Below are positions 26,476-38,951 of a stretch of 64,000 bases of DNA, piece after piece (positions within the stretch are counted from its first letter, which is position 1; each line of letters begins with the position of its first letter). The notes beneath the pieces were generated by a model. The model saw only the letters and a program-made list of their open reading frames with translations, had not been told where the DNA came from and did no database searches. The stretch comes from Mya arenaria (Eukaryota > Mollusca > Bivalvia > Myida > Myidae), in contig NC_069138.1 of assembly GCF_026914265.1 (NCBI RefSeq), positions 35,586,098-35,650,097 on the forward strand. Direction: 5' to 3'. The translations under genes and the position numbers were made by a program.

Positions 26476-27585
26476 GGTTATTTTATGTTTATTAGAGTTT
26501 GTTGGTGAGTCGGCAAGAAAGCCTTTGGCATAAAAAATACAAACTATCAAGATATGTTCAAGATATATTCGGCAATAATGAAATACGTTTGCCAGAGCAC
26601 AAAAAACACCTATCCGTTAAATTAATTAATTAATTAATTTACTGTTATCACTAGCGAAGCCTAGTGTACTTTTTAGTTCAATAAAGGAGAAAATAAGTAA
26701 TAAAATACGTCCAATAATCACCATTTCGGACTAGAAATTGTTAAAAAAATGGGGGAGGGAATACCCCCAACACCCTCTGTCAACACTTTAAACCAAATTG
26801 TGTTCTGTTCTGAGGTAAGGGCGCAAGGTAACGCACCCCGAGTTACACTCCCTCTTACGTCCAATTGTGGAACCGCCCATGGTCGTTAGTTATCAAAATA
26901 TCGTTTCTTATAGTTATAAGTAAATGGCAGTAATGGTAAAAGGTTTTTAGTATGTTTTTTCTTGAAATAAACGGTTGAATATTACGCAGTCACATCTTTG
27001 GTCAATATCTACTACTAATAACCCTTTAAGTTTAACCAGCTAAGTGTTCCAGATTATAATTTGTCTACTGTCTGTGAAATATAATTATATTATTTATTCA
27101 CTTAATTAAAATCAATAACGACTGAATGCTGATTAACAAAAAAATAAATGATGGCTGAATTTCTGAATTAAGTTTACTGTCATCCCATTGGACTAAATAT
27201 GCTATAACATATTGCTAAATAAGCAATGCAAGAAATTAGCCTTCGCGCTTGAAAATGGATTTGTCTATGGCTTAAGTCAGGATTATTCTAAGAAAAAAAT
27301 CGAACATAAGATGTAAAAAGAATAGTCCGAAAACCGTTAAAACTTATGAGAAACATGACGCCTGAATATGTATGTGCTACCCTATTACATTCGGAACTCC
27401 ACGGCCATTTTCATCGAAAACAACCAATGAGGTATGCCGGCACGTCAGTTGAAGTAGTTCGTATTTTTTTTAATAATATCATTTATTAAATGTAGTGTTT
27501 CAGAGTTGTATTTATTGATCAAAGTTTAAATTGATTGCCAGTGAGGTGTAATATTGCAAACATAATTGCATTTCCCAAGAAAGAG

Positions 27586-27835
27586 TTTAAGCTGCACTCT
27601 AATAGATAGAAAGTTTTGAGAACTTTTTTTGTCTTGGAACGAGCCATATTTTTGCGAAAATACCTGCAAACCAATTATATATTATTGCTGACAAAAATTA
27701 GATCGCAGATTTTTATATTTAAGTTTAAAATTTGATGTTTAATGCATTTTCCTACGATTTAAATTTTTGTCAGCAATAATATATAATTGGTTTGCAGATA
27801 TTTACGCCAAAAAAGACAAAAAGAATGGAATAAGA
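27586..27835. mobile_element. MITE family 2 copy with 36-bp perfect internal inverted repeat
   Basis: It opens 'ttaagctgcactct' like the full copies at 30429 and 61857. Inner arms at 27664-27699 and about 27762-27797, beginning 'ctgcaaaccaattatatatt', are exact reverse complements. The right end is degraded. Confidence 0.75.
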
Positions 27836-28789
27836 GAAAATATTTCAGCGACTATAATTCAATTGCTAGATTTTCCTCCCCACCCGCCCCCTCTTTTTTC
27901 CGCCGCCCCCTAAATTTTATTGAATCAAATAAAAAAAAAAACAACTAGTATCTGTAATTGTGTATCAGTCCAGTACTGTCCGGGAACGGCGTTTTTTTTT
28001 TAAACCTACGGTGTCGATGTATAATATTCATATGTTATAAACAAGAACTGTTACAATCGTGTTCGTTATATCGTCTAGACACACATGTATATGGTCCCAT
28101 ATGCAATAAAAAAGAGCATGATACATTTTCAACGAAACAGTCGTCTAAGAAAAACAATGTCACCCCATCCCCATTTAAAAACATGGATGAAAATCTAGCA
28201 ATTAATTTTATATTGACCTTTACCCAATGTCCCTCGTATATTTGAACAACCTTTGATCGATACACTTTTTAAAAAAAGTTGTATAACTATATAGTTGGCT
28301 GACCATTGACTATGTAATGTATCAAATATGCGGTATTGCTTGTGTACGCCTAAGCACGTTGCCTACATATGTTCGAAATAAACGATATTATTAGAGTTTG
28401 TATTATTACCCTAAGAAACCCATTAAGAAAAAATGAGCTCCTACTATTTGTTGACTTTTTATAAGACCCCATATTTCTGAGCCGTTGCTAAAACAGGATA
28501 TGTTAGAAAACATGTAGTAAATTCTTAATGATTAAGAATAGGCTGAGTTAGCGCAGTTGGTAATAAGTAAGTTTATCAAAAATAACTCATCTGTGCTTAG
28601 CGGACAACGTATTGAATTAAAACACTGTCCTAGTTTAAAAAAAATCCTGACCAGATAGAATACCAAAAGTAATAGTTAAAGAACTTTAGTTGTTAATACT
28701 AACACTAACACGGTTAATTATTCTACATCATTATTTGATGTAATCGAACATGAATGAGAATACAACCAATAAATCGTATTCCAGTACTT

Positions 28790-28945
28790 GGCTTATCATT
28801 GGGAATTTCAACTTTCGTTCGTGTTTAAAGGTCCACCTATTGCCTTTCATCCGATACACACTTCCTGTGTAACATTTTGCGTTGACAATGTGTCAGCCAA
28901 TGAGGTAGTCTTATAAGACAGTTAGATGACCTGAAGTAATATTTT
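28790..28945. repeat. Segment shared with DNA downstream of gene E
   Basis: 'gaatttcaactttcg' ... 'gatacacact' ... 'tcagccaatgaggt' ... 'gtcagttgac'-like phrases match 60910-61050 in the same order. This fits A and E being duplicated together with flanking DNA. Confidence 0.6.
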
Positions 28946-29311
28946 AATGATTATGAAGGCCCCGCCCATGCACTCAACCCGCCCATTCATTCTTTAGTAA
29001 CATGTTACAATATGTCATCTAAGGGCGTTTTTGATGATACCAAACGAGTTTCAATTTTGGTTTCAAGGATTTTGACGGTTTGGAAACATGTTTCGAAAGT
29101 TTTGCTTGCAGCAACAAATGCATGGTTGTGTGTACAGTTCCAATTGCACGATGGAGCTTCTGCGTGTAGCCATAACCTCTAAATTTCTTTTAAACAATGA
29201 TATCGCAGATGGTCATTTGTCTGTCTTACATAAATAGTGAGTAATCGCATGTGTTGGATCACTGTCCGCCATGTTGTTTCTTAAAAGTTAACTAGGATTC
29301 GGATGGAACAA

Positions 29312-29503
29312 ACCGACGAAACCTCGGGAGGGGGGGTTCGATAGTTACAAAAACCAGTTTTGGTTTTATAATTTTTACAACTAATACCATTTTTTGCTAT
29401 CAATATTACAGTCAAAACTCGCTATGTCGAAGTGGTCGGGACGTCAGGAAAATCTTCGAGATAACGAACGTTCGATATAACCGAACTACAAAACATGTCA
29501 AAC
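29312..29503. repeat. Direct duplication, copy 1
   Basis: 'gacgaaacctcgggaggggg' followed by about 170 bp is repeated at 29993-30181 with few changes. The second half overlaps the left part of the MITE at 29409-29582. Confidence 0.88.
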
Positions 29504-29582
29504 TGAACCCAAAATATTCGAAAAAAGGCCGATATAACCGGAACACTGAGATAACAGAGTTCGAGATAGCGAGTTTCGATTG
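29409..29582. mobile_element. pogo/Tigger-like MITE with TA target duplication
   Basis: Ends 'cagtcaaaactcgctatgtc' and 'gagatagcgagtttcgattg' are inverted with few mismatches, flanked by TA on each side. The body carries several 'cgatataaccga' phrases. 174 bp, no ORF. Assignment to pogo/Tigger rests on the end sequence style and TA duplication. Confidence 0.7.
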
Positions 29583-29992
29583 TATTACAATTAATATAAT
29601 TAATATAACGTTTTGGTAAACTGCTATTCACAATGTCATTATTATCACTTTTCTTCACTATCATTCATCCACACATATTCTTAACATTTCTTCTTTCCCT
29701 TCTATTGAAATCGAGTAATTTTCTCTTTCTGCAATGCATTTTAGAGTTGATAATATTTTTCTAAAGTTTAATCTTTATTTTTATTGCAACATGTTACAAA
29801 AAGGCATGTGAAATATATTTAAATATATTTTGTTGACGTCGTATATCAAATTATTGAAGATTATATAAATTAAGGCATTCTTTAAAGAAAACTGCAAAAA
29901 CAAATTAGACTGTATACATTGAGATCTCGATATTTTGATGATAGTTTTAACAATGAAAGACTTAGGCATATCACGTGGTTTAAAATGAAGTT

Positions 29993-30181
29993 GTGACGAA
30001 ACCTCGGGAGGGGGGTTCAATAGTTACAAAAACCAGTTTTGGTTTTATAATTTTTACAACTTGTACCATTTTTTGCTATCAATATTACAGTAAAAACTCG
30101 CTATGTCGAAGTGGTCGGGACGTCAGGAAATTCTTCGAGATTACGAAGGTTCGATATAACCGAACTACAAAACATGTCAAT
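29993..30181. repeat. Direct duplication, copy 2
   Basis: Second copy of 29312-29503. It stops inside the MITE sequence after 'aaaacatgtcaa', so the MITE right end is missing here. Confidence 0.88.
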
Positions 30182-30428
30182 GATGTAATGATAAAACATA
30201 CATACATGGGTGTAATGCTACCACACTTCGTGACTGAATGCTCTTATGCATTATTGGTGAAAATAAACGAATAATAAAGCATTATGAACCAATCTTAAAT
30301 CTAAAGAAATCCCGATGATTACGTTGCCAGAATCACGCTCTAGCAAGTTATTCAAGTTCTAGATGAACAGATTCAGAACTGTTTCCAAATGTTATCAAAC
30401 CTATGTGAAACCGCATCATACTGAACCG

Positions 30429-30828
30429 TTAAAGCTGCACTCTCACAGTTTGAACGTTTTGACAACTTTTTTATTTTTTGTCTTAAAACGAGCCAATTTT
30501 TGCGACAATCCATGGAAACCAGTTATATAAGACTACTGACAAATAATTATATTGCAGATTTTTATATTTAAGCTGGGAGTAAGATAATTATTGGTCCAGA
30601 TTTAAGATAAAAAAATGACGTTTTATGCATTTTTCTTAAACCGTTAGGAACGGTTTAAGCCATACAACAATAACTTTCAAACGGAAATATGAAAATCCTC
30701 GATATGATTTTTTTGTCAGAAATCTAATATTATTGGTTTGCAGATATGTATGCAAAAAATGCTCTTTCCAAGACAATAAAAAATAAAAAAGTTGTAAAAA
30801 TGATAAATCTATGAGAGTACAGCTTTAA
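30429..30828. mobile_element. MITE family 2, full copy
   Basis: Ends 'ttaaagctgcactctcacag' and 'gagagtacagctttaa' are inverted, with TTAA at both edges. The ~400-bp body has matched inner arms ('gtcttaaaacgagccaattt' against 'gctctttccaagacaa'). No ORF. A second full copy is at 61857-62210, partial ones at 27586 and 42370. Confidence 0.88.
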
Positions 30829-31090
30829 AGGCGCACAATATAGCTTGATGCCAACAAATGTTTTTTTCATTTTTATGCATTTTTATTTTTAAGAAATTTG
30901 AATTTAATGATATAAACAAAAAGGCATATTTTTTGGGTACAGATAAAACAATGATAGCTTTTATCAATGTTTTTTAAGAGCTTAGTGGCAACAAAATTCC
31001 AAGCGCCAAAATATCGCTTATATTTTTTTTATATATAACATGATATAATGATATAAAGGATGTATGAAAATGAAAGGGACACCGTTATCT

Positions 31091-31132
31091 GATGATGATG
31101 ATGATGACGACGACGAAATGACGACGACGACA
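31091..31132. repeat. GAT/GAC trinucleotide tract upstream of gene B
   Basis: 'gatgatgatgatgatgacga' continuing as GAC repeats; ends about 450 bp before the gene B TATA box. Confidence 0.9.
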
Positions 31133-31493
31133 ATGATGTTCATGAGGATAGGAAACACTCGATCATTATAATATTTTTTTTTTGTTAGATGAACGTATTG
31201 TTTAACCGGCCTCAGTTCAGCCTATATTATAAATATTTTCGATTAAAATATTGAAAACAAATTAATGTATTATTAAATGCAGTTGAAATAAAATAACAGT
31301 ACACAATCGAAAATTGTACGGGCTATGTACGTGTATATGTAAAGCGTTGCAATTAATCTTAATTTTAAATATTATGTACATAAAATGCGTTCAAAAATAT
31401 ACATAAAATCCCTTTTTCAAGAAATCAATTAAATTTAACATTATTACAGTACAATATCAACAGTATATTATACACGTGAAGTGTATTTTTGAT

Positions 31494-31647
31494 GACAGGC
31501 GGACCTACCCGAGTCCTGACAACCTGTCCTACACCCGGAAGTCACATGATTGTCTGGTCTTTCCTTATCTACCATGAAGTGAACTATTTAACCCCCGTCG
31601 TCCCCTCACATCGCCACTTCGTCCTAGACAGTCATACAAACAACACA
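31494..31647 (+). promoter_or_regulatory. Gene B promoter and non-coding exon 1
   Basis: 'gacaggcggacc', then 'tcctgacaacctgtcc', then 'cggaagtcacatgattgtct' in which the E-box is CACATG (31543-31548) instead of CACGTG, and TATTTAA at 31585-31591. Exon 1 probably starts near 31615 and ends at 31647 before gtaagt. Confidence 0.78.
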
Positions 31648-32141
31648 GTAAGTGGATTGAAAGTGATATTTGTGGGTTTAAATTGTTGTAAATGTATTGG
31701 GTGGCAAACGAAATTAAATCATTAATAAATTGCAACCATCTCATGCAAAGATTTACTCGATACTTTTTAAAATTCACAATATTTCATATTTACAATATTA
31801 AAGAGAACTCTTAAATGCAATCGTTTACTCAAGAAATAATTGAGTATCTAACTACTGATGAAACCGTTAAACATACACATATATTTAATTATTTGAGTAA
31901 AAACACCATTTCGATTTTTTTTGTATTTAAAACGATTCCTCGAGTAAACTTTTTTTTTACAAAATTTCAATTTTAATTTTTTAAAAATATCAAACACAAT
32001 CTGATGTTCAAAGGTTTTATTCTATTAAGTTTATAGCAAAGTTAAAATCGCAATGGTTCATATGAAAGATAAACTAATTACACTTCAGAAGTGATTTGAA
32101 ATTATAATCATATGTTATGTTTTCGAACTTGCAGCTCCATC

Positions 32142-32941
32142 ATGAAGATCACAGCTTTCGTTGCAGTCGCCCTGTCCGCTGTCGTCGGAATTGCTCTCGC
32201 CGACGAGTGGGGAAATGATAACAGCTGGGGCATGGGTGGCGGATACGGCGGCTATGGTGGCGGCATTTCCAGTCTCGGTGGATACGGCGGTTACGGCGGG
32301 GATTCGTACGGTGCCGGATCTGGCTACGGCATGGGCGGTGGCGCATCATACGGTTCTGGCTATGGTTCCGGATACGGATCTGGCTCAAGTTACGGATACG
32401 GAGGCGCTTCATTCGGTATCGGCCAAAGCGCAGCCTTTGTGCCTGTCCCCGCCGCCGGCGGCTCCGGAAGTGGCATTGGATCTTTCCGTGAGTAGATTTA
32501 ATTAAATGTTTGCATCGAACTTATTGGTGTAGGAATTTTGTACTTCAATGACCATCAAACTAAAAAGAGTTCTAGCTTTCGTTTTCGATCATGCCTGAAA
32601 GGCAACCACTCGCATATTTTTCTTAAAAAGTATTAAAATCAGTTTGATTATCTTTTTGAAATATATAAATGAAGTTTGTTGCGTGTGATCTGCTGATGGA
32701 CTTGTTTTAAAATCTACTGAAGGAAACCCTTATTTCAATAAAATTATTAATTTATATGTTATGTTTACAGTATGTTTATTTAATAGTTCACACATATCAA
32801 ATCCTATCATTGAAATTAATGAAGTCTTTGAAAATGTTTCCAGTCCCCCTGTTGCTCCTGTTGGTGCTGTTCCCTCTGCTCTCCGGCAACTCCGGCACCC
32901 AGGACCAGATCATCCTCGTCAACTCTACACTCGAGGGTTAA
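32142..32941 (+). CDS. Secreted Gly/Tyr/Ser-rich protein, paralogue B (147 aa)
   Basis: Coding exons 32142-32487 and 32844-32941 join in phase 1 to 148 codons. The ATG lies 7 nt after the acceptor 'cttgcag'; an upstream in-frame Met at 32112 is in intron 1 and is rejected. A signal peptide (1-20, ALA|DE) precedes a shorter acidic start (DEWGNDNSWGMGGG) and the GYGSGYG region. The hydrophobic C-terminal segment reads LPLLLLVLFPLLSG, more Leu-rich than in the paralogues. The tail is identical to gene A (QDQIILVNSTLEG). The intron 2 donor is again gtgagtag, an in-frame stop if retained. It groups with C and D. The function is unknown; a secreted matrix-type protein is the inference. Confidence 0.87.
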
Positions 32942-33326
32942 ACTTCCTCTTCTCATGGTATGTAATTATGTTAAATACTTAGTCGTTGCACGCCCCAGCC
33001 CCTGCTATCACCTACCCTTAAATCGCACTTTAAATATCCCTATCCTCCGAATCCCTGCGTCAATATAAATGTGTACTGCAAAATGTCAATGAAATTGATG
33101 AAGAAACATATCTTTTGTACTTAAAGATGTTTAATTTGCAGCATTTACAACAAAGACTCGATAAAAAAAATGTTGTAAGACACAGACATATTCAACAATT
33201 TAATTTTAAATACTTCAATTGAAAATATCAAATCTCAAAATGTGAATATTAGTCGGGTTTCTCTGACGTCTAATTATAAAACAACTTCACTTTTTTACAT
33301 TTCGCACTTGTTATTTCCTATTGCAG

Positions 33327-33465
33327 ATATCTGTGATATTATTATCCAGTCCAGCCAGCATCCAAGAAATCTCGACCCACGTTGTCATCACGCCCTACAA
33401 TGGCTGGCCATCTGTTTATTGTTGTTAATTTATTACAAAATAAAAACATAAACATCGTAATTTCT
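33327..33465 (+). other. Gene B exon 4 (3' UTR) and poly(A) signal
   Basis: Acceptor 'cctattgcag' precedes 'atatctgtgatattattatc'. Exon 3 ends at 32957 before gtatgt, 16 nt after the stop. AATAAA is at 33439-33444 after the conserved 'ttattgttgttaattt'. Confidence 0.82.
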
Positions 33466-33608
33466 TTTGTGTTTGTTCTTGAATGTGCTTTTACCAAGAC
33501 GTCGTTGTTACTCGATGTAAGTTAAACATGAGACTGAATCACAAAAGCATCTTAAGATTTAAAAAACATGTTTTAAGTGTTAAATTTGGGATTGTTAAAT
33601 TTCTTGAA

Positions 33609-34775
33609 AAACAAGAGCTGTCACAGAGACAGCGCGCTCGACTCTTCCGCCGCTTAAAACTTTTAAGGATTGACTGTAAACTTAGATTACATGCAAAACC
33701 GTGACTAGAATGTCTAAACCTAATCATGAACGGCCATAATTTGCATATTATGCTTCTTACTTGGCTAATTAAGTACGATGGATGGCTGAAAACCGTTGTA
33801 TAAAGTTGCAATGCAGTACATGGAGAAGTTGTTAAGATATTTACATACGTGTTTGTACCTGCAAAACATTAACAAGAATTTCTAAGTCGAATGATAAAGG
33901 TCAATACATTTCATTACATGCAAAAACAGTTGTCATATTGATCGAATGAAGTTTCAATGCAATACATCCAGTAGTTAATGAGATATTGACTTAAATGTAC
34001 ATACATTCAAAACCTTAATCATAAGTTCTATATCAAATAGTAAAGAGCCATAACGTGTAAGAAAGTGTAATCTAACTTGTTTAATTAAGTAGGATGGATA
34101 GTTGGAAACACACTTTTCAATGCAAGAAAGGATTTTTTGCTGATATATAGACTTAAATGCGGTAACATGCAAAACCTTAAGCAGAGTTTCTAAGTCAAAC
34201 AATAAAGGGACATAATTTGCATTATAAGCAAAATAGAGTTGTCTTACTTGGTTAAGTATGTAAGTTTGATATGTGAGTACCGTTGTATGAAGTTTCAATG
34301 CAAAACATCAAGTAGTTACTGAAATATTAGCCAACATGTTCTTCCATGTAAAAACCTTGATCAGAGGTTTTAGCCAAATAATTAAGGGCCACACTATACA
34401 TTATATTCGATATATACTTATATAGTTTAATCAATAAAGTATGTTTTGTTTGGTAGTTGGAAACACATGCTCAACGTTTCAATACAATTGCTGAGATGTG
34501 GACTTAACTGTGGTTACATGCGAAATAGAGTTATCTTACTTAGGTATGTAAGTTGATTGGATTGTTGAGTACCGTTTTATAAAGTCTCAATGCAATACAT
34601 CCAAGTAGAGGTTAAGAACCCGTGTGCTTATATGCAAAACCTTATCCAGAATTTCTAATTCGAACAATAAAATTATTTTCAAAACAGTGTTATCTTTTCA
34701 TTAATTCAGTAGGTTGGATAATTGGGAGAACAAATATAGTTTCGATTACAATACATGATGTATTTACTAGGATGT
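33609..34775. repeat. Second copy of the 'acaagagctgtcacagagac' satellite-like family
   Basis: Same opening and same 150-170 bp unit phrases ('gcaatacatc.agtagtta.tgagatattgacttaaat', 'acatgcaaaacctt') as 13373-14403. About six diverged units; non-coding. Confidence 0.75.
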
Positions 34776-35249
34776 AGGTGCAGATCCAATATTTACTTAA
34801 CTTATACACAATAAAGATTGATGCAAAAATAGTTTATTCTTATTTTAATGCATTTTCATGTTGAACACTTTTTGACTTAAGTGATTAAAAAAATAATGTG
34901 TGTACTAATTTAAAATTCATTTTTATCTGTACACAAATCATTTTATTATTGTTATTATTATTATTTTGATCATGACAGTCAAATGAGATAAACATGATAA
35001 TGCATTAAAATTAAAATAAATGAATAACTTATTTATCTCTTTAACCTATATTGAACGTAGCTATTAATTGAAAAAGGCAAATTTATAAAGGCTAATATGT
35101 TTTTATTTGTATACATTTCATATATGTTTTTTTATTATTAATGTCAAAAGACATACTATTGGATTAAAATACATGTAATTCAATTACCAGTGAATTAGTT
35201 TAAATTAACAATCTACAATGTACAACTTTAATACGTTATGATAGTTATC

Positions 35250-35800
35250 GCCAATGTTGGACTGGCAGGGTGGACAGCATTACGACAAGGGGAGATACGT
35301 TCTAATTTTATTATTATTATATGCCGATGCTATTGTTGTACTTGGTGAAACCACAGAAGATTTACAAATGTCACTAGATATATTCCATAGTTACTGTAAT
35401 AGCTGAGGTTTAGAGGTATACGAGTACATTACTAAAACAAAAAAGTAATGTTTCACAAAGAGGTGGTACAAACCGAAATAAGAACTGGGTATATGGAAAT
35501 GAACATTTGGAGATTATTAAAAAGATGAACTTTTAGGTGTTACATTGAACTATATACCAAACTCTGTATGGTAAATGTTTAAAAACACTGAACATGTTGT
35601 TGTCATTTATTTAAAAAAATCCTTTGTTTTATCAATGTATATATAGTTATATACAGGTGCGAACTATAGGGATTTACAAAATCTACACAGTTGGAGGGAG
35701 AGGATACATTTAAGATTTTATGAAGCTGAACTTGGCGTTATAAAATCAACTCAAAACGCTGCTGTATACAATGGACATAATGAGAATCTGCGATCTGATC
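35250..35800 (+). pseudogene. Degenerate LINE reverse transcriptase fragment
   Basis: Around 35320-35560 the plus strand reads an RT-like stretch, 'YADAIVVLGETTEDLQMSL', then LDIFHSYCN, corresponding to the YADD block and the segment after it. Stops and frameshifts follow. Near 35660-35770 a piece resembling the LINE C-terminal domain (LGVIKSTQNAAVY) remains. The second Asp of YADD is lost. It is a different LINE lineage from the one at 43-48 kb. Confidence 0.65.
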
Positions 35801-36602
35801 TTTTGTATACGTATACATGCCCTGGCGTCGGCGTCCGGTTAAAGTTTTAAGGGCAATTTGGCATTTTCACTCAAGTCATATACCAATTATTCAATTGAAT
35901 TCCTACTTCAGACAGTTGTTCAGGACCACCACACAACTAGTTTACATAACACCATATCATACAAACTACAAATTACGGCCGCTAATTGACGTTAAAGTTT
36001 TATGGCACATGGTGTCTTGTTAAAGTTTGGGGGTGATTTTGTATATTCACCGGTAACTCATTATTATATCCTTAAACTAATTGACTTCATACTATACACA
36101 ATTGTTGACAACCATCATACAATTAGGTTGCATTACACCATTTTAGCCTGAATACAAAAGAAGGCATTTGATAGACTCGAAAAGTATGGTTAAAGTTTGA
36201 GGGCAACTTTGGGTTTTAATTCAGATCTCCAATACCATTTATTCAATGGACTTCTTATTTTACACCATTTTTTATTATAATATTGGCAACACCTACAAAT
36301 ATTATAATTGAGTTCAATTCAGTAGATTTTTAGAAAACATGTAGTTTTTTAGAAGTAATAATATATAGACCTTTAGCGTGTGGAATCTTCATTCCTAAAA
36401 CCCCTAAGATGTTACAAATAGGAGTTTTACTTTTAGTTAGAGATGTATACACTGTTTGGTTTGTGCTAGAGCTTGGGGCTCGGTTAACATGGTAGAGTCC
36501 GTGCCCCTTCGGTCGACGTGGTGTTATTAAAGCTCGTCTTTGGCCCGTTTCTTTGGCGTTGGCTGGAAGTTGCCGTCACTTAGGTGTAAATGTTGAAAAC
36601 TT

Positions 36603-36606
36603 TTGC

Positions 36607-36638
<32 letters not shown>

Positions 36639-36696
36639 TTGGTGGTGACGATGACGACGACAACGACGGCGATAAGAACGAAAACGACGACGTCGA

Positions 36697-36729
<33 letters not shown>

Positions 36730-36740
36730 TGATGATGATT
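36603..36740. repeat. CTG and GAT/GAC trinucleotide tracts upstream of gene C
   Basis: (CTG)n, then GAT, GGT and long GAC runs. They are followed by 'cagatcgatatattgaaaat', which is also found after the GAT tract upstream of gene E (58640), so the tract and flank are ancestral. Confidence 0.93.
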
Positions 36741-36869
36741 TAGCGTAAATGATAAATATTTCAGATCGATATATTGAAAATCAATAAAATTATTAGGAAA
36801 AGCGATCGAAAAAATACCAGTCATCAATCAAATAGAAACACTATAAAACAAGAATTGAATGCGCAATGT

Positions 36870-37941
36870 AAGACCTTATTTTTCCCAGATCATATTCTTC
36901 CCACCTGGGAAAAATAGGATCCTATTCTTCACAGCTCCTGGAAAATTTGTGATCGAAGCCGGTTTTTCATGTACCATGAAATCACATATTTTTTAACAAA
37001 GTAAATTTTACAACTGAGTCACATTTGTCACAGATTGCTATTTCCAGTATTGCAGATATATTTTGTTGATAAACATGTATGCGTATATATTCTAGTCATA
37101 AATAATCGTTGATTATGTTGTTGTCGTTTCTGTTTTTGTTGTTGTTGTTGTTGTTGCTGTTGCTATTAGTTGGCTGCAGTTGTAGGCGCAGTGGCGGTTG
37201 TTGTAGAGATAGTTGTTTTATTTTTTTTATATTTTATTTATGATGTTGCTGTACGGGTATTTTGTGGTATAAGTAGGAATAGTATTGGTTCTTGTTGGCA
37301 CCGTAATAGTTGGTGTTACCTAGTAAAGGTAGATGGCAATGTGTTTGTTGCCGTGAGTTGTGTTGGCATAGACAGATGTACTGGATAAAGTATTTGCAAC
37401 GCTTTTAACGGCTAAATTTCGGGCTACCAGTGAATACCGCAGTGCCAGAAGAGCTTTGGTTTAAAGATAGTTCTGTTCCGAGCTTGCCTGATATGGTCGA
37501 GCATTTACGATAGTGTAACAATTCACCCTCGGGGACACAATCTGACCAAGATAAATATAGAGAAAATTTTAGTGAATTGGTGTTGTTGTTGTTGTTGTTG
37601 TTGTAAGAATATGTTTTATTGTAGTTGTATAAGACGTAGGTTTAAGATTATGTGTTGTTGCTGCTGCTGCTACTGCTGCTGCTGTTGCTGCTGCTGCTGT
37701 TATTATTATTATTATTATTTTTATTTTTTTTATTTTTTTTTATTTCTTTTTATTATATTATTTTTAATATCAAATTTATCAAAGAGCAATTTCATCGACA
37801 AAATCTGTGAAGAATATGATTTCTTGCTTACCACCATTTTGGTCAATTATATTTTGAAAACTAGTCTAAAACTGTGAAGAATAGGATCCCATTATTCCCA
37901 GACATGTGAAGAATATGATCTGGGAACAATAAGGTCCTACA
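36870..37941. mobile_element. Long-TIR (Mutator-like?) non-autonomous element
   Basis: The ends share about 75 bp as imperfect inverted repeats ('gaccttatttttcccagatc' on the left; 'gatctgggaacaataaggtc' on the right). The 9-mer 'gcgcaatgt' flanks both sides (36861-36869, 37942-37950) as a target duplication. Inside are GTT and CTG/TTG/TTA tracts but no transposase. Long TIRs plus a 9-bp duplication suggest a Mutator-like MITE. It separates gene C from its ancestral upstream DNA. Confidence 0.82.
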
Positions 37942-38095
37942 GCGCAATGTTCGTGTATATGTGAAGCTTTTATATATATAATTCACTGCTTGAAAGTTAA
38001 AGTTAAGTGATATATTTTAACAATCCCTTACAAACAGGCAATTAAATTAAATTTTGAATATTACAGTTAACTTCACACATAAATTGCATATTGGT

Positions 38096-38255
38096 GACAG
38101 GCGGACCCAATCAACACCCTGTCAACCTGTCCCAAGCCCTAACGTCACGTGACTGTCTGTGCTACCGTTATCTAACGTGAGGAAAAACCCGCCCCACTTC
38201 GCATACTATTTAACCCCCGTCGTCCCCTCATTTAGGCAGTCTACCAAACAGCACA
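38096..38255 (+). promoter_or_regulatory. Gene C promoter and non-coding exon 1
   Basis: 'gacaggcggacccaatcaa', 'cctgtcaacctgtccc', 'aacgtcacgtgactgtctg' with E-box at 38146-38151, and TATTTAA at 38207-38213. Exon 1 ends at 38255 before gtaagt. Almost identical to gene D. Confidence 0.8.
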
Positions 38256-38951
38256 GTAAGTGAACTATAATGATACTGTTGTTTCAGGGTTTAAATTGTC
38301 GAAATTTAATTAGAAAGAAAATGAAGTTTCATGAAATTCGATCGTAAATTAACCGCAGCTTTCATTAACAAAGATTTGCTCGCTACATTTTGTAACTCGC
38401 AATATTTCATTTTTCTAAGTTAAAATTTTAACTTCTGATGAACGCGTTAAAACCAGACGTATTGTTGCACAAGCATCCTGTCTGCCCGGTTGATTGTATT
38501 AAGTGTATTTTTACCGATTTCGATTTTTTCTCACGGACATTCAATTTTGAATTTTTGAAAATATCAAACACGAATGTGATTTTAAAATCAATCTGAGGTT
38601 CAAAGGTTTCATTTTATTAAAGATGCACTCTAACTTCGAAATAAGATGTTTCGCAATTAATGCAATAGTTTTAATTTACCGAAAAGGATGAAATGGTTCT
38701 TATAAAATATACGGTTATAACCTTAATTAATATTTCCCATAAATGCATTATTCAGTAAGTAGTTATAGGTTTATCACTCCAAATGTATGTTTGTTAGACA
38801 TGTGCATGCATTGATTTTAAATACGAGTGTCACTTAAAGTGTATAGCAAAGTTAAAACTCGCAATCGTTCATGCGCACGATAAACTAATTCCACTTTAGA
38901 AACTATTTGAAAATCATTATAATGTCATGGCAACCCACTTGCAGCTCCACC

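Larger units (their letters stand above)
26480..31480. other. Intergenic region between genes A and B
   Basis: About 5 kb of AT-rich DNA without a credible gene. It holds MITEs (27586-27835, 29409-29582, 30429-30828), a 190-bp direct duplication (29312/29993), a block at 28790-28945 shared with DNA downstream of gene E, and a short GAT/GAC tract (31091-31132). 'tgagttagcgcagttggtaa' near 28543 resembles a lone Pol III A box. Confidence 0.6.

Noticed and set aside
28543-28600. Possible tRNA gene ('tgagttagcgcagttggtaa')
   Set aside because: Only an A-box-like sequence; no B box or cloverleaf downstream.
32112-32141. Upstream in-frame Met extension of genes B (32112) and C (38907)
   Set aside because: Both lie before the intron 1 acceptor (ttgcag/), so they are absent from the spliced mRNA; the Met 7 nt after the acceptor is conserved in all five genes.
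36576-37877. His/Arg-rich and Cys/Tyr-rich ORFs
   Set aside because: Products of trinucleotide tracts, partly inside the long-TIR element.
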